In this document: positions 1-13,900 of the stretch, one piece after another
How the letters are laid out: every line of letters starts with the position of its first letter
Position numbering within the stretch: the stretch's first letter is position 1
Assembly: GCA_016165875.1 (NCBI GenBank)
Contig: JABBOT010000004.1
Span: forward strand, 17,609,672 to 17,673,671
Length of the DNA: 64,000 bases
Source of the DNA: Acanthopleura granulata
Taxonomy: Eukaryota; Mollusca; Polyplacophora; Chitonida; Chitonidae
Direction: 5' to 3'
Notes under the pieces: generated by a model
What the model was told of the DNA's origin: nothing
The model's database searches: none
The model's input: the letters and a program-made list of their open reading frames with translations, nothing else
Translations under genes and position numbers: made by a program

Positions 1-1464
1 TCTCTATGTATACACCAAGGTTTGCCATATTTGATGAAGCTAAGCATCCTGATCTAGGGCTCCTTAAATTTTCTCCTAGGAACTTTTGCTCACCTATGTC
101 ATCAACCTTCATAGCAGTTGTTGCAAACAAATGTGATATACTTCAGGTGTTTAAGAGGATCAAATGTTGCCATCGTCGAGATATTGCTCCAAAGAATGAA
201 CAACTTGCTACAGCAGAGTGTAAATCGTAGGATAAAATTTACAGACAGATTTGTACCCATAATGCTTTGCATCATCAAACATGGCGGCTTTGTGGGTTAC
301 AGAGGTCTTGGTGGAGTTAGCTCCAGTTTATTGTGACTTAACAGTGGGCGTTAGGGATCGGAAGTTGTAGTGGTTGCAAAGCACTCAATGAGAAAAATGC
401 AACACAGAAGCAGAGCCGAATGGGTCGGCTGAAAGCCAGAGTGTAGGTTGCTGAGTTCGAGCCATTAGTGTTCAATGTGACCTTCCCATGGCATTGTAGC
501 TTAGTGGGAGGGCCATGTGATTACTTGGCTAACATCATGTCACCTCTTCATTCTGGTCTGCGAACTGACAAAACAAGGTGCAGCAGCCAACCGTTTGTAA
601 TCAAGTTCAGTTTTTAGGTATGAGTTGAGCTTTGTAAATTGAAGACATACAGAATGGTAACGAGATACCAGCCTGATTCATGTCATGTCTGCTGTTCCAG
701 CTGTAAATAATCTTTGTGTTTTGACTGATCAAAATTATTTTTACACTTACATCACCTTTTACGTAGATGTATTTATTATTCGTGATTGACTGTTATGACA
801 TGTACCTTGAAATTTGTTGTCAGGCAATTCAAAATCTTCAAAACATAGGGTTACTCTTTTACCACAGATTGCCCAATACTTCCCCATCTTTTACTTTAAA
901 GCTTTTTTAATGAAGTTAGGTTTGTCAGGTTAACCTAGTTTCCTCAACCCAGATTGATGATGTGAGTAAAAAGTCTGAGGGGCTCAATTGATTTTTTATA
1001 ATGTGCTGCTATGATCCCCTTTATGCCTCGATATCCAAATCCTGCATGACTGAAGGCTAACTTGTTTTGTCTATTGTTTAGGAAGCATATGGCTTCACAT
1101 ATTTACTTTATATTGATGTGTGTAATTCCCCTCAAGGTTGTATATGCAGTACGGGTATTATAATAATTTGTGCACTGAATAAATATTACTGTTATATAGA
1201 ATACCTTATTTACTTGTAGTTCAATTTTCCAAACAAAACTGTATTGGCTTGATTCACGAGGGTTTCAAAAGAAGTGTACTTTTATCGGTCTAAACAAATT
1301 ATTGCACCCAAAATGCACCTAGTACAATAAGTAAAAATGAACCTGTAAATACCAAACTCAATAAATTGCCCCGAGATTATCAGATCATTACTGGTATATG
1401 AAAGCACCCATGCTTTCTTTCTGCTTTTAAATCCTGGTTTCAGATCAATTCATATTCAGCTGCT
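1..1464. other. AT-rich flank, no supported gene
   Basis: I find no coding exon with convincing splice sites or recognisable protein similarity here. The open frames near the left end are short and unremarkable. A plus-strand AATAAA lies at 1178-1183 and could end a transcript entering from the left, but nothing else supports that. Best read as intergenic or 3' flank. Confidence 0.4.
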
Positions 1465-1605
1465 CTGGCTACAGCTTTGTCAGGAGTTGTGCTCGGTATT
1501 TGAAATGTGTTGTTGTTCCCTGGGTTATGTCGAGTTTCCTCCACCTATAAACACAACTGCCATCACATCAGTGAAATATTCCTAACGAAAGTAAATAAAT
1601 ATTTA
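1465..1605 (+). repeat. Old SINE tail fragment
   Basis: The stretch reads as a diverged copy of the 3' half of the SINE best preserved at 36378-36636. It keeps, in order, a 'cctgggtt..gtttcctccacc' stretch, 'gtgaaatattcct' and an aaat-rich tail. The tRNA-like head is missing. Heavy divergence indicates an old insertion. Confidence 0.5.
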
Positions 1606-4600
1606 AACAGTGAAGGGTTTCTCAAAAACAATACCTGACCAGTAAGGTTTATTCCTCTAAAATTTTGTTTATTTTCCAATCTCTTTTTAAAGATTATAAT
1701 ATATAATGTAACCCATGTCCTTTGAAACAAAAATGGCTATCAAATAACCTGCACTGCAGATAGGGGTTTATATCACTGTACACAACTCACAATTACTCAA
1801 AGCGTTTTCTGATGTCTATTCTAAGATTTATTTGGAGCAGGACTACTGTAAACTAAAATAATTTTGAAATCCACCTTATATTTCAAGGGAGACAAAAACT
1901 GAATATGAAAAACAAAGGAAACACAGATTCATTATTCTCATGAAACGTTATCAAACACACTCGTCATAGTCATAACAAATCAGACATTTTCTTAAACTCA
2001 ACATCCTATGAAGAAGTATACTGGGTTTACAACTACACCATATATAATAAATATGCATCCATCCAGAAAAAATTATGAACTAACATCACAATAAAAATTG
2101 GTCGTGTATATACGAGTAAAATGCTACCTTCCAATTTATACCACATTGACACACCTACAGGAGTAAAAGTTTATGTATAAATGTGATACATTTTAGTTCA
2201 CTTGGCTTGGTTTGGGGTGTGGGAGGGTAATGATATTGAGAATGATGTAGTAGCATCAAAAGTCATCACATACACAAAGAATGAGGATGTCAAAGAGTAT
2301 AACTGAGACATTACTATTGACCTGACATGTAAGTACTGAGGCAAGATGACAGAACATCTATCTTCATACATTACCATTAATCAGATGTCAGAGCTGGGGT
2401 AGTTTTAAGAAGATAGAACACCTATCTTCATACTTACTGTAGGTATATTTTTGAACATTACATTCATGTGCACTGTATAACTAAGTGATCTTTCTTCAAA
2501 AGATTTATGGATGTATACACATTGGAGGTACACTAAAATTCCTGGATTATTTTACTAAAACTACTATTTTATAAGCAGTTATCGAGTCAAACATTATGCT
2601 CGGATTTTTTTCATTGATTTGAAAGTTCATCAAACACAGAGGCCCTCAAACATACCAGTAAGGAGCAATTCTACAAATGGATGACAAGAATCTAACTTAC
2701 TACACTGTATGACAAATAAATACAATTTTGCATTTAACAGTAAGTTTCAAGTATAAAAAAAAATTCTTAAACTGTATTTATCAAACAGCAAATTTGTAAA
2801 TTTGAAAAATTACAATGCCCCCTTTAACTTTATCATATTCAAATTGAGAGACAAATATAGCTGTATGCTGCCTGGAGAATAATATAAAGACACTTATACC
2901 TTTAATAAAAATGTAGAGATTTATAACCAATATCTTTCCATAAAGGGTTTTTAATAAGGGGAACTGGATGATTTCTATATCTTTTTAATGAATAAACTTA
3001 TTATTCATAGAACAAGTGTACCCATGTTGTATGCCTACCTTACAACAGGAGTCATGAAAACAATTATATTTATTTTCATCTTTATTATCATATATCATTA
3101 TTTTGGATGAAGTAAGGAACGTGGTTCAAAAAGTTTTGATAGAAAAAGCAACGAAATCAGCTGTTCGGAGAGTAATAAAAAGACTTGGCAATGATTTCCA
3201 ATTGGCAAACAAGAAATGCTAGGTGAAAACTTAAGGCAAGCACCTGTAAAGCACATGTTTACTTCAAAATAAAGACTTAAATTATCATACACATTTTATG
3301 TGCTTTTCATGTTAGGCAAATATGGTGAGCAGCAGATTTCATCTCAGTAAGGTAAATTGGGCAAACAGGCACATATCGTCACACTTCTTTGGTACATTGC
3401 AAAAAAAAAAAAGCAGTGGTAATATATATAGAGAAGATTGCACCTGATGTCTATCCAGCAGGTAACAGTTAAGTATAAACAACTTTCTCACTTTAGTTGT
3501 ACAGGACTTGTATCACAATGTGCACTGAACTGCAAAGAATTGTATGCAATATACACAGCATGTTCAGTGTTTGACAACACAAGCATCACTTACATTAGCA
3601 AAAGATAAGCCAAAAAGACATGACCATACAGTAAAGTCCACCAAAACTAACTTCAAGGTTTAAGAGAAAATACACCATTTTCCTCCTACACACTTAAGGT
3701 ATTTCCACTGTTTTAGTTTTCATGCTTCAGTTTAATATAATAATATACATGAGCGTATGAATATTTAGATAGTCTAACAGTGTTCACTTGCTAGCTTCCA
3801 CTAAATGCTAACAAGCTTCATGTTTTACTTCTCTTCCTTCTGGAATTTCCAGTTTAACAGTTTATCAAATAACATGGTCAGCAGTTTATGAGTAGCTCAC
3901 AGTAATCATTATATCAGATGTAAATTCAAGCACACGTAAATAACTCTGTACAATGAGTTTAATCAATCACCAAAATAGAATTGTATGTTAAAAACTGGCA
4001 TGTGTCAAGTGTTTAATCAACACTGCAATGAAAGATGATCACAAAGATATAAATATTTCAAACAGCTGATCACAAAAACACACTTCATATCTACTGATTT
4101 AAGACAAAAAAGTATACATTAACAAATTATATTAAACATGTCCATATAAAATTTCATCATACAAAGAGTTATTACAAACTGTAACATACATGTACACAAT
4201 GGCGTAATTCTATAACAAACAAAACCCCTACTGTATAGTGGACGGAAGATAAATATTGCAAACTTTAACACAGTACAAAATATACATTTAGTATACCAAC
4301 ATATGAATAGAAAATCAGAATACTGACTACAAAGCTTTGGTGGTACAATACATTAAGCAGATCACAGACGTCTTTGGTACTATCCTTTTTTACACCATAA
4401 CTTCACAAAACTCTAAGTACACATATTCAGATAAGTGCAAAATATGCAGTTTACTAAAATATCAACAGGCTTGATATTTTACAAAATCTTCGACAGATCT
4501 GAAATAGGTTTTATATCCATGACATGAATACAGTGTTCCACAACACGTATATACATATACATACCCCGAGATTTGTTTTGCACTTATAAATTTTTCGGAA

Positions 4601-4985
4601 ATTTCAGAAATATCTAGTGCATATGGTTGAGATATCAATCGCTTCCTTGTGACTAAATCCATAACCAAGAGCATGTGAACAGCAGACGTTAAACACTCCA
4701 AGGACAGCTGCCTTATGTCATTAAGCAAATCATCCACCTTTCATTGGGCAATCATTAAAAATATGTTTGTTGCAGGTAACCTGACAGATCCTCTAAAAAG
4801 GGACCCACTCTTAAAGTTTTTATTAGGCTTTAGTCGGAATTTCTTTTCTAATTTTTTCTTCCTGAAAATTTCTTTAAAATCCTTATTTATTTCATTGAGC
4901 AAGAATAAAAAACAATTCCGTTGATTGATCCGTTGATTGTGTTTCCCACAACAAAGAATGTTTTAAGCACGGCCTTATAAAGTGT
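1606..4985. other. AT-rich region 3' of the C12orf56-like gene
   Basis: No exon is supported. An open frame on the minus strand at 4462-4737 lies downstream of the stop codon of the C12orf56-like gene. It is not preceded by a usable acceptor that continues that protein, so it is most likely untranslated. A reverse-strand AATAAA (TTTATT at 4886-4891) lies about 100 nt past that stop and is a candidate poly(A) signal. A short local duplication ('agaaca/cctatcttcatac') occurs near 2350-2435. Confidence 0.45.
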
Positions 4986-4989
4986 AGAT

Positions 4990-7900
4990 TCATCTTGGTG
5001 TGATAGAAAGATTCAAGCCTGGCACATCCAAAACTTTGGACAAGACATCTTCTATTAACTTTATTGTATCCCTGGTGATTGGGTAACTGGATGATAACTT
5101 TCTCTCAACAACTGCTGGCTGTACAAAGTACCTGCAAAAGATAATGTTATCATATGCACTGTAACACCATGCATACTGGTCTGAGAAGAGGCTTGTGGAA
5201 TAATAACCTGAACAAACTTCACAGCCATATTGTGTTATGCATTCCATATGTTATTGTTTATCTTTATGTTTAAAGCTGTTACTATTTTAGTAATTCTGAT
5301 CAGATAAAGATTCAATCATTCAAATAAAGGGCCGGCAGTCCACTTTTCCATATATGTACTACAGTGTTCCATCATGCAAAAGCTGTTCTGCTGAATGCTT
5401 CTGAACTTATGTTTATTGAGGTGACCTTCATAAAACTTCGTTAATTTTATCTCTACACCCCACAGTTCTTGCAGAATATTTCAAAATACTGGTTGCAGAG
5501 GTGGTTGGAAAGGTTGAAGAATTGAGGTAACCCTTTTGGTTTCACTAGTAATTCACATAGTAATGACATTTTATCCTGATAGTCTATGTTCGAAAATGGT
5601 TGCAGGAATTAAATACAAAATGTGAAAACTAAAGATTTCCTGGACCTGCTAGCCTGATTTTTGTAAGGACACAGCCACAAATTCCAAGACCTAACCTTCT
5701 ATCGACAAGATTAATGATTAAAAAGAAAACCCTATCACCCAAATGACTCCAGCTTTCTAAGCTCAACTGATGTGTCCTTGAAAGCAGTTCTAGAATGCTA
5801 ACATCTACACATTCATGTGTTGGTGACCCATTATGTATTACAAGACTTTCAACATTTTACAAGGGCATTCAATAAAGTTCTCACTATTTTGTTAACTCTG
5901 TTGGTGCAAAATAATGCTGTTTTCTGAAGTATACAAAACTCGGCCAAGGTCTGATTCTACAGCCATGGAATACTCACTTGAATTCCTCCATGTAATTATT
6001 CCTAATGAAGAAGGTAACCCTTGGGCTGTAGGACAGGAATATTAGGATGACTGAAAATTGCTGGTACAGTTTGACAGCCTCCGCTGGGCTCAACTGTTCC
6101 AATCGTGATGGAGAAATCAACTCCATCGTCTGCTGGATAACTCGCTCTACATACTTCTCCTGGAAGTCAAACAAATATCAAGACATGTTTATATTTTCCC
6201 AACCTTTTCAACCACTGCCAAAAGCAATATTTCAATATTTTCTTAGAAAACAGTAGGGTCTAGAAAAATAATATTCATAGTTTTATGAAGATTATGCCTG
6301 TGGTGACACAAACAAATCATTTTTGGCTTCATTTCTACAATATACTGTGTGTACACAGTACCCTTTGAAAACTACTTTAATGATTGAAATGGTTGAAGAT
6401 CATATTAAGTGTGGATATGACTGTTCTTAGTACAACTCTCCTTAGTCAACTGCGACAGATGCTATTTTAGAGTTCTATCCCTCCTATTTATTTATTTGCT
6501 TAGTGTTTTGTGCCATACTCAGGAATATTTCACTTATACCACAGCAGCCAACATTATGATGGGTTTAAACCAAATAGAGCCCAGGGAAAACCCATGACAA
6601 TCAGCTGGTTGCTGGCAGACAGGAGAGGAAGCTGGCGTGAGCTGGGCTTGAGCTCCCTTCCCATTTCAAGCCATCAATAATTCAGCTCTTAGTCATATAA
6701 AAGACCAGTTTTTGGCCAACACACCCCTGCTCTGCCTACATCAAGGTATAATATATACATTCCTAAATACAGAAACAAGCTGCTCAACAATGGTTTCTCA
6801 CAGCTTGCTGCAGCCTTATGGAATTCTCTACCAGTTGAAATGAAAGTATGTTACATCAGCAATTCCTCCAAAAGGACAACTCTGAAACCCTATCTTTCAG
6901 GCAGATTAATGTTTTAAGACAGATTATTGTTTTTACGTCCAAATAACTCAACTGAAATCTTTGCGCTTTTATTATTAGAAGAGACAATCTTGTAATATCT
7001 TTATTAAGGCAAGTCCCTGTAAAACTTGGGCACATGTACAGTGTTCAAACCAAACCGCGGATGAGAAAGGGGCCACCTCACTTGATTTGTGCTTTGTACA
7101 TGTGTGTTGGAGGTTCTAGCAGACAGGGGGCGGGAAGGGGTCAGTAATGGGCCGTTTCCGTATCTCACCTGCTTGCTGATACTGTTTCAAGGTCGTCGGT
7201 CATATTGTTACATATATGTATGTTAAACCTGATCATACCATTTAGGTGTGAATGAATAAAAATTTATATAAATGTATATATATAAACCTGCTGATCTTAC
7301 ATGTACATCTTTGAAATGTACATAACTTACCTGCCGAATCTGAGAAAACTTTGAAAGGATACATAAGCATTCTCCATTGTATCATAAACCAATTAATTAT
7401 TTTTAGTATTATATCATAATATTTCAATGTGTCCAAAGATGTGTTCGTACACAATAAAAAAATGCTAAATCAGAGACTTACTGTTGTGCTCAGTTCCTCC
7501 AAAACCTGAACCATCCAAAATATGTTCAGGAAATTGTCAGAATTGTGATTCCAGTTTGCCTGAAAACCAACAAAATAATGTCACTTCTAGAATTTTGGCA
7601 TACTTCTTTGCAACCATTTAATCTTTATCAGGTGTTTACCTATTAACCACTCATACAAAAGACCACATGCTGTAAGTAATTATTCACATCAACTGTCATC
7701 ACTGCTATATTTATCAACCAGAAATACATATTTGCAAGGAATACATATACATGTATAAGGTTCTTGTGAGTTTACCTGTCTTGCCATTAGAAATAACTCG
7801 AAGACAGTTGTCATGCTCACATCTGTGAATTCTGCCAAAAGTTTTGTCACCTGAAATGGCACAAAATGTAATAAACAATAATAAAACATCTGTACTGCTG

Positions 7901-10900
7901 ACAGGTCTCAAAACCTAAAAAGGACATGGATCAATATGTCCATACTATAAGGCAAGAAATTCAACGAAACTTACAGCATTATCATGTCTCTCAATGGTTT
8001 GTGTAAGTAACACTGATGAACTGAGGCACACTGTCAAAGACAAATTACGCCTGCTGATACTTTCTGGTAAGGTTTTATTTCTACATCCTTGTTTGGCTAC
8101 TATATAAAGAGTACTAGGTCGTTACGCTACAATGTCCATTGTTTCATGGATGTTTTATAATACCTCTGTGGCAGATGCAGAGCTGTAACCTTCATCCTGG
8201 AATGACTGGATCAGTTCGGCTGCCCTACCAGATGGCGCCACCTGTTTCTCTGGTATCTCAGGCTGGCAAGTCAAGACTCGCAACAAGTCCAGTACAGCTT
8301 TTCCTCTAAGAAAAGGAAGAGTATTTCTTGTTATGCAGTTATTATAACTATCACCAACGTGAAAATACTTTTGCAAAGATAAAAATTTTTTTAAACATTT
8401 AATATTTAAAAGAAAGGCACTCAAACAGAGACTAAGAAATCAATGGCAAATTGTTTACAAACCTCTGTGACTTCAAGGTTTGGAAGCGGGCTGGAATAAG
8501 CTCTGTTTCTCTGAACATTATGCTGATTATTTCAGTGAGCAAGATAACAAGTCTGAAAACAAAACAAACACCATTATGAAAACACCTTTATTTAGGCAAG
8601 CACAGGTGGGCCCATGTGTACAATGCAGGTTAGCAAATACAAGTATTTTGAAAGAAAATAGATTTTAGAAAATCATGTTCACGGTTTCATATTTTTACTC
8701 CGAGTAAAGAAAAAAAAATGAAAGAAAAAGACAACACTAGGTATGATGTACAAGTTCATGGATTGTGTGACATTGTGAATGAACAAGAAACATGTTTATA
8801 CACCATTATTAAAAGCTAACATGCTGTGGAGTGGCAGTCCACAAGCTTACATTAAGCCAAAGACACTGTCAGTATTAAGCAGATTATGCTGGTAATGAGC
8901 TATACAACACAAACCATAGATGCAAATCAGCCCTCACAAATGTTCTCTCTTGAAACTCTGCATCTACAGTTACTATTTAATACATGTACATGTTTATCAC
9001 AAACAAATAATTCATCAATGCTAATCTTTTTCAGGCCTCCTTTTCTATTTTGGAGCAAAAACGTGATTGACACCCTTTGCAGAAGACCACGAGTGTGATT
9101 TGTACACCTAGATTCACACTCCCGTAATTTTTCATTATTTCAGACGTGTGTCAGCACACCCCTAGAATTTGCTTTAGGAGTGTGTTAAGTGTGGGAGTGT
9201 GATATTCATGCCTCAAATATGAAGACCTGCTTTCTGAAGAACCACATGTATGCACAAATGGACTTAAATTTAACTTGATTTTAATCAATCTTCTTTACAT
9301 CACCACTAAGCAGCTAGCTCAGTCTGAATTCTGTCAATCTTACATATACATGTAATCAGTTTCTCAAGACAAAGCCAGGTTGACCAGTTGTACATGTAGG
9401 ACTGAGCACCATCAATATTGTACGAGTGACAATACTAGAGAAGAACTCACTCAATCTCTTCATGTCGCTGCTTCCTCCCACTGACTGTGTTCAGGTTAGT
9501 TCTAGACGTTGGGACATAGGACTGGATGACGCGCACAAAATATGGGAACATATCAGAATTCTGTAAAACATAATGGAAATAAAAACTTTTAGTTGTGATA
9601 GTTTACTGTGTTTTCACCATTCTGGAAGCTATCAAATTTCAACTATTTCACTGGTGTGCCACACTGTGCTTGAGAACATTTTATTAACAAGTATGTATCA
9701 TGTTTATGGTGGAGAAAGAATGAACTCTAGAGGAATCTTGGCGGAGCCCAAAGGGGGCCTGGTAAAGTCTAGAGGAATCTTGGTGGAGCCCAAAGGAGGC
9801 CTGGTAGAGTCTAGAGGAATCTTGGCGGAGCGTAAAGGAGGCCTGGTAGAGTCTAGAGGAATCTTGGTGGAGCCCAAAGGAGGCCTGGTAGAGCCTAGAG
9901 GAATCTTGGCGGAGCGTAAAGGAGGCCTGGTAGAGCCTAGAGGAATCTTGGTGAAGCCCAAAGGAGGCCTGGTAGAGTCTAGAGGAATCTTGGCGGAGCA
10001 TAAAGGAGGCCTGGTAGAGTCTAGAGGAATCTTGGTGGGGCCCAAAGGAGGCCTGGTAGAGCCTAGAGGAATCTTGGTGGAACCTAAAGGGGGCCTGGTA
10101 GAGCCCAGGGGAAAACTTGTAGAGCCCAGAGGAATCTTGATACAGGCCAGAGGAATCTTGGCGGAGCCAAGAGGAGGCCTGGTAGAGTCTAGAGGAATCT
10201 TGATTTAATAGCACTAAAACAGCCATCTTTATAGCTGGCATCTTTCACAACATACGATCTCACTACCAATCTCACTAGATTAAGGTTGTAATACAATCTA
10301 CATTTCTTGAAAGAGGAATTTGCTATAGGAAGCAAGATGGACCCCATTGCAGGTCAAGTGAAGTCAGTTAAGCCTAGAGGCAGCTTAGTAGAGACAAAAA
10401 GTCTGGTAGATCCCATAGGAAACATGATGGAGCCCATCAGAATCACGGTGGAGACCATAGGCAGCATGGTGGAGCCTGCATCTTGGAGTCCATAGGACGC
10501 CTAGAGCCTAGAGGAAACCTGTTGGAGTGCAGAGGGGTCATGGCTGAGCACAGAGCAGGCTGATTAGAGCCAGAGGAAACCTGGTGGAGCTGACAGGAAG
10601 CATGGTATAGCCCCGAGAAAATCCAGTAATGCCCAGAGACCTTTTGGAGCCATGGGAATCCTGGTATGCATGTGACCCGAAAAAAACATTGTGGTAAGAA
10701 CCCCATGATCATGCAATATTTTTGTAATATTGTACTGAAGGTGTTAACTTAATTTTCTCATAGTGCAACAAACATTTCTACTGACTGAACTCACTTTCCA
10801 AAATATCTTCTTTAACACAAAGTTTCTCTCAGATGCTATTTTCAGCTCATTTGAAAGATCATAAATGTCCTCCAAGCTGTTATCTGGTCTGAATAATTCC

Positions 10901-13900
10901 CTTTTTAACTGGACAAATAGCACCTCCATTTTCTCCCTAAAAGAAACAAAATAATATTTATACATCTTAAATATCTAGAAAAGCAAATGTAAGGCTGATC
11001 TTCAGAGGAGAATTACAATGCCATCTCATCACAAAAGAATCAAAATGCAAAGTATTTTGCAAGCAATCAGTGATTTAATACCTCTCAAAGTGTATAAAAT
11101 CCTCCAATTAATCACAGTATTATCCCTATTCAACATCCAAAAGTGAAAACCAAAATTTTTTTCCGAAGATTATGGTTCAAGGTACATAATGGCCAAGCTG
11201 AATGGCAGAAATGCTCACACTTGGTTATAAGTGGCCCTCACAGCTCCAGCCTTGGCGTTCTTTTCAAATTCTGCGTCCATCATCAGTGTTGCTCTCTGAT
11301 AAAAAAGAGAATGGTTTCAATAATACTGATTTATATACTATGTTAACTGGTCACAATATGAGCCTTGGCAAGTTACATAAAAATGTAAAAGCATACATCT
11401 TCACCTATGAAGGTCATAACATAGATGTTAGAAAGGATGTTCATGTACTGAATAATATATTAATTATTCCGAACATTATCTTATAGTTGGTAGTGTCATT
11501 CTCATCATTCCAATTATGAAATACAAGAAATGACCCAAATTTTTACCAGGACTAAGGTGAACATTTCGTCTGAAGCTCGGTGAGAGTTTAGCTGATCACA
11601 GAAGTTATTTATTTGCTGCTGAAAATATGCTTTTTAGGACAAAACTTACGTTTTACTCTACATAAGATACACGTAAATACAGTATTCAAAATCCAATGTG
11701 GTTACATGGGGATATCTGAAACTAAGACAACTTTGACCACAGTGGAACACTGTTTACTATGTTCATATACAGTTTTCCATTAAAGTATACAAAGTAGCAT
11801 CCTGAATCGTTACTTACAATCATAAAGTTGTTCCAGGCACTGCGTATTAACATTAGCATTGGAGAAGACAGTGTGAGAAGGTAAATGTTCAAGACGGCAA
11901 TCCTCTTGTCACCGGAAATCAGAGAGCTGTGTAAATCCCCATTAACAGAGGCCAGGTCTGGTACCATAAGTAAACTGGAAAAGAGAATCAATAAATGATG
12001 GAAAGTATAACCTCCTTCAATATACCTATGCAAGAAAAATACACCTCAGTCATAACTTTGAAATTTGCTAAAATTATGAGCCATGTTTCCAATTCAGTCC
12101 AAGACTACTGTAAGATTCTCATTTTTGCCTGAAACTCAGAGTTCTCCTGATTTTAAAGATGTGCTTTGAGGTCTTTTTAAGGTATGATGATTGTTTCAGC
12201 TCATAAACAAGTGATATTTTATGACCATTTTTCTCTAAAAATGCAACTTTCAGCATGGGTTTTTAGAATGAATACATCTGACAGGTTAAGGAGACAGAAG
12301 TACAGGTGCAGTTTACAGGTATGTATGCCATTTCAGGCTACATGTTTCACTGGAGTCTAAATTACCTTCTGCCATCATGGTCACCAAGAGGAGTTGTGTT
12401 CCTAGATCTGTTCAGCAGTGGTGTTGATATCCTAGATGAAGGAAGGGGTGTGACCCTAGGTGACAAGGCATCCCTACTAGAACCATCCAACAAAGTATGT
12501 GAGCTGAGTGACGACTTCGTGTTTGGCATTTCAATGATCTCTGAGATATCGTCTCTGTGTGAATTAGCCTCTCTATTTACGTCCAAGTCCAGTTCGCTGG
12601 CAGCTAGAGGCCCAATGGAATTACGTTTTAACCTAGACTTTGACACAGTGGCGACAAAAGCAGTGTCATGTGATTTTGACCCAAACTGACAAAGCCCAAG
12701 GATGCAGCAGCCATCTTTCTCTTTTTCAGCAGTATTATTTGTGGGCCAAACTCTTGATGTGTGTGCTGAAGGTTGGGAGGTAATGATCTGTGGACATCTC
12801 GGAGGTTCTCTCTTTCCATGGATACCTGCAGAGCCATTCTTGACAAACTTGGAGTCTTTCTCACGGAACCTAGCAGATGGCAAGTCATCCGATTTCCTGA
12901 AGGCATATGAATCATGAGAGCGATCAAACAGGTCACATTCTTCAATGTCTTCCAATCTCTCTTCTTCGATGATTTCTTGGCGTGTTTTCTGGGACAAGTC
13001 TTCAGTACTGTCAGCAGAGCTCAGTGGCCTCTTTGACTTTTTGCCCAGGTGAAGTTTATCCCTAAGTGAGTTCTGACTGTTGGGGCGGCTTCCTCCAGCA
13101 TAGAGGCTGGACATACTTTGGGTGAGATACCCGAAGTCCTCAGATAAACTCCCCTGTGGAGTTGAGGCATTCGAGCGATCCGTGTCGTAAATGGATCCAT
13201 TTGTGGGGCGTCTAGATTTCCGTAATGAACGTCGTCTAGATGTGGACGTAAGAAAACGCACAGCTAAGTGCTGGGAGTTTTCTCTTTCCTCCCCACTCAG
13301 AAATTCTGGAAAGTCATTGACCTGCAATGTGAAACAAAGGAAACTTTACTTTCAAACACACCTGTACAAGTTTATATCCTTAATTTACATTTCTATACCA
13401 AGCTAGCTTTTTAGTATTTTCACTTTAGCCTTATCCAAAATGACCTTCATAGTACCCATGCTATGTGTTGAACATGGGCAAATATTATATCGCAGATAAG
13501 ACTTTTTACAAACCCCAAATTCAGAACAACTATATAAGATCAGGCATGATGCATTTTCAGATGATGCTTTATGGTCACTAGTCACTGTCAAATGAGAATG
13601 AAATGACACAAATTAACATTCTGTTGGGGTGGGTGGGGGTGGGTGGAAGGGGTCAGGTCATTGGCGATTGGCAAAGGTGCTTGTCTGTCAAATTTCAACC
13701 AATAAAGTATACGAGATGTGGTTCAATCAAAACCCTAGACAGGAATTTGTGGGTTTCCTTGCTCGTCTTGCTTGCTTGTTCCATCAATGTGGTGCATGTA
13801 AATATCTGAATGTCACACATCAAAATGTTCTTGAGTATAGCCTTAAGCAACAATCAAATAAATATTAAATGTAATTTACTAATGCAATTGTTGCTTAATG

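Noticed and set aside
6..336. Overlapping short plus-strand frames at the left end
   Set aside because: No motif, no convincing splice sites and ordinary AT-rich composition.
4462..4737. 91-codon minus-strand frame downstream of the C12orf56-like stop
   Set aside because: The conserved protein already ends with a stop at 4990 in a properly phased exon. No splice junction links this frame to it and no family is recognised.
9573..10241. Long open frames of 211 codons (plus) and 185 codons (minus) over the same DNA
   Set aside because: They are produced by the 42-bp tandem repeat, whose period is a multiple of three. They lie inside an intron with well-supported flanking exons.
12306..12917. 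Plus-strand frames of 127 and 71 codons opposite exon 2 of the C12orf56-like gene
   Set aside because: They are antisense shadows of a phased coding exon on the minus strand.
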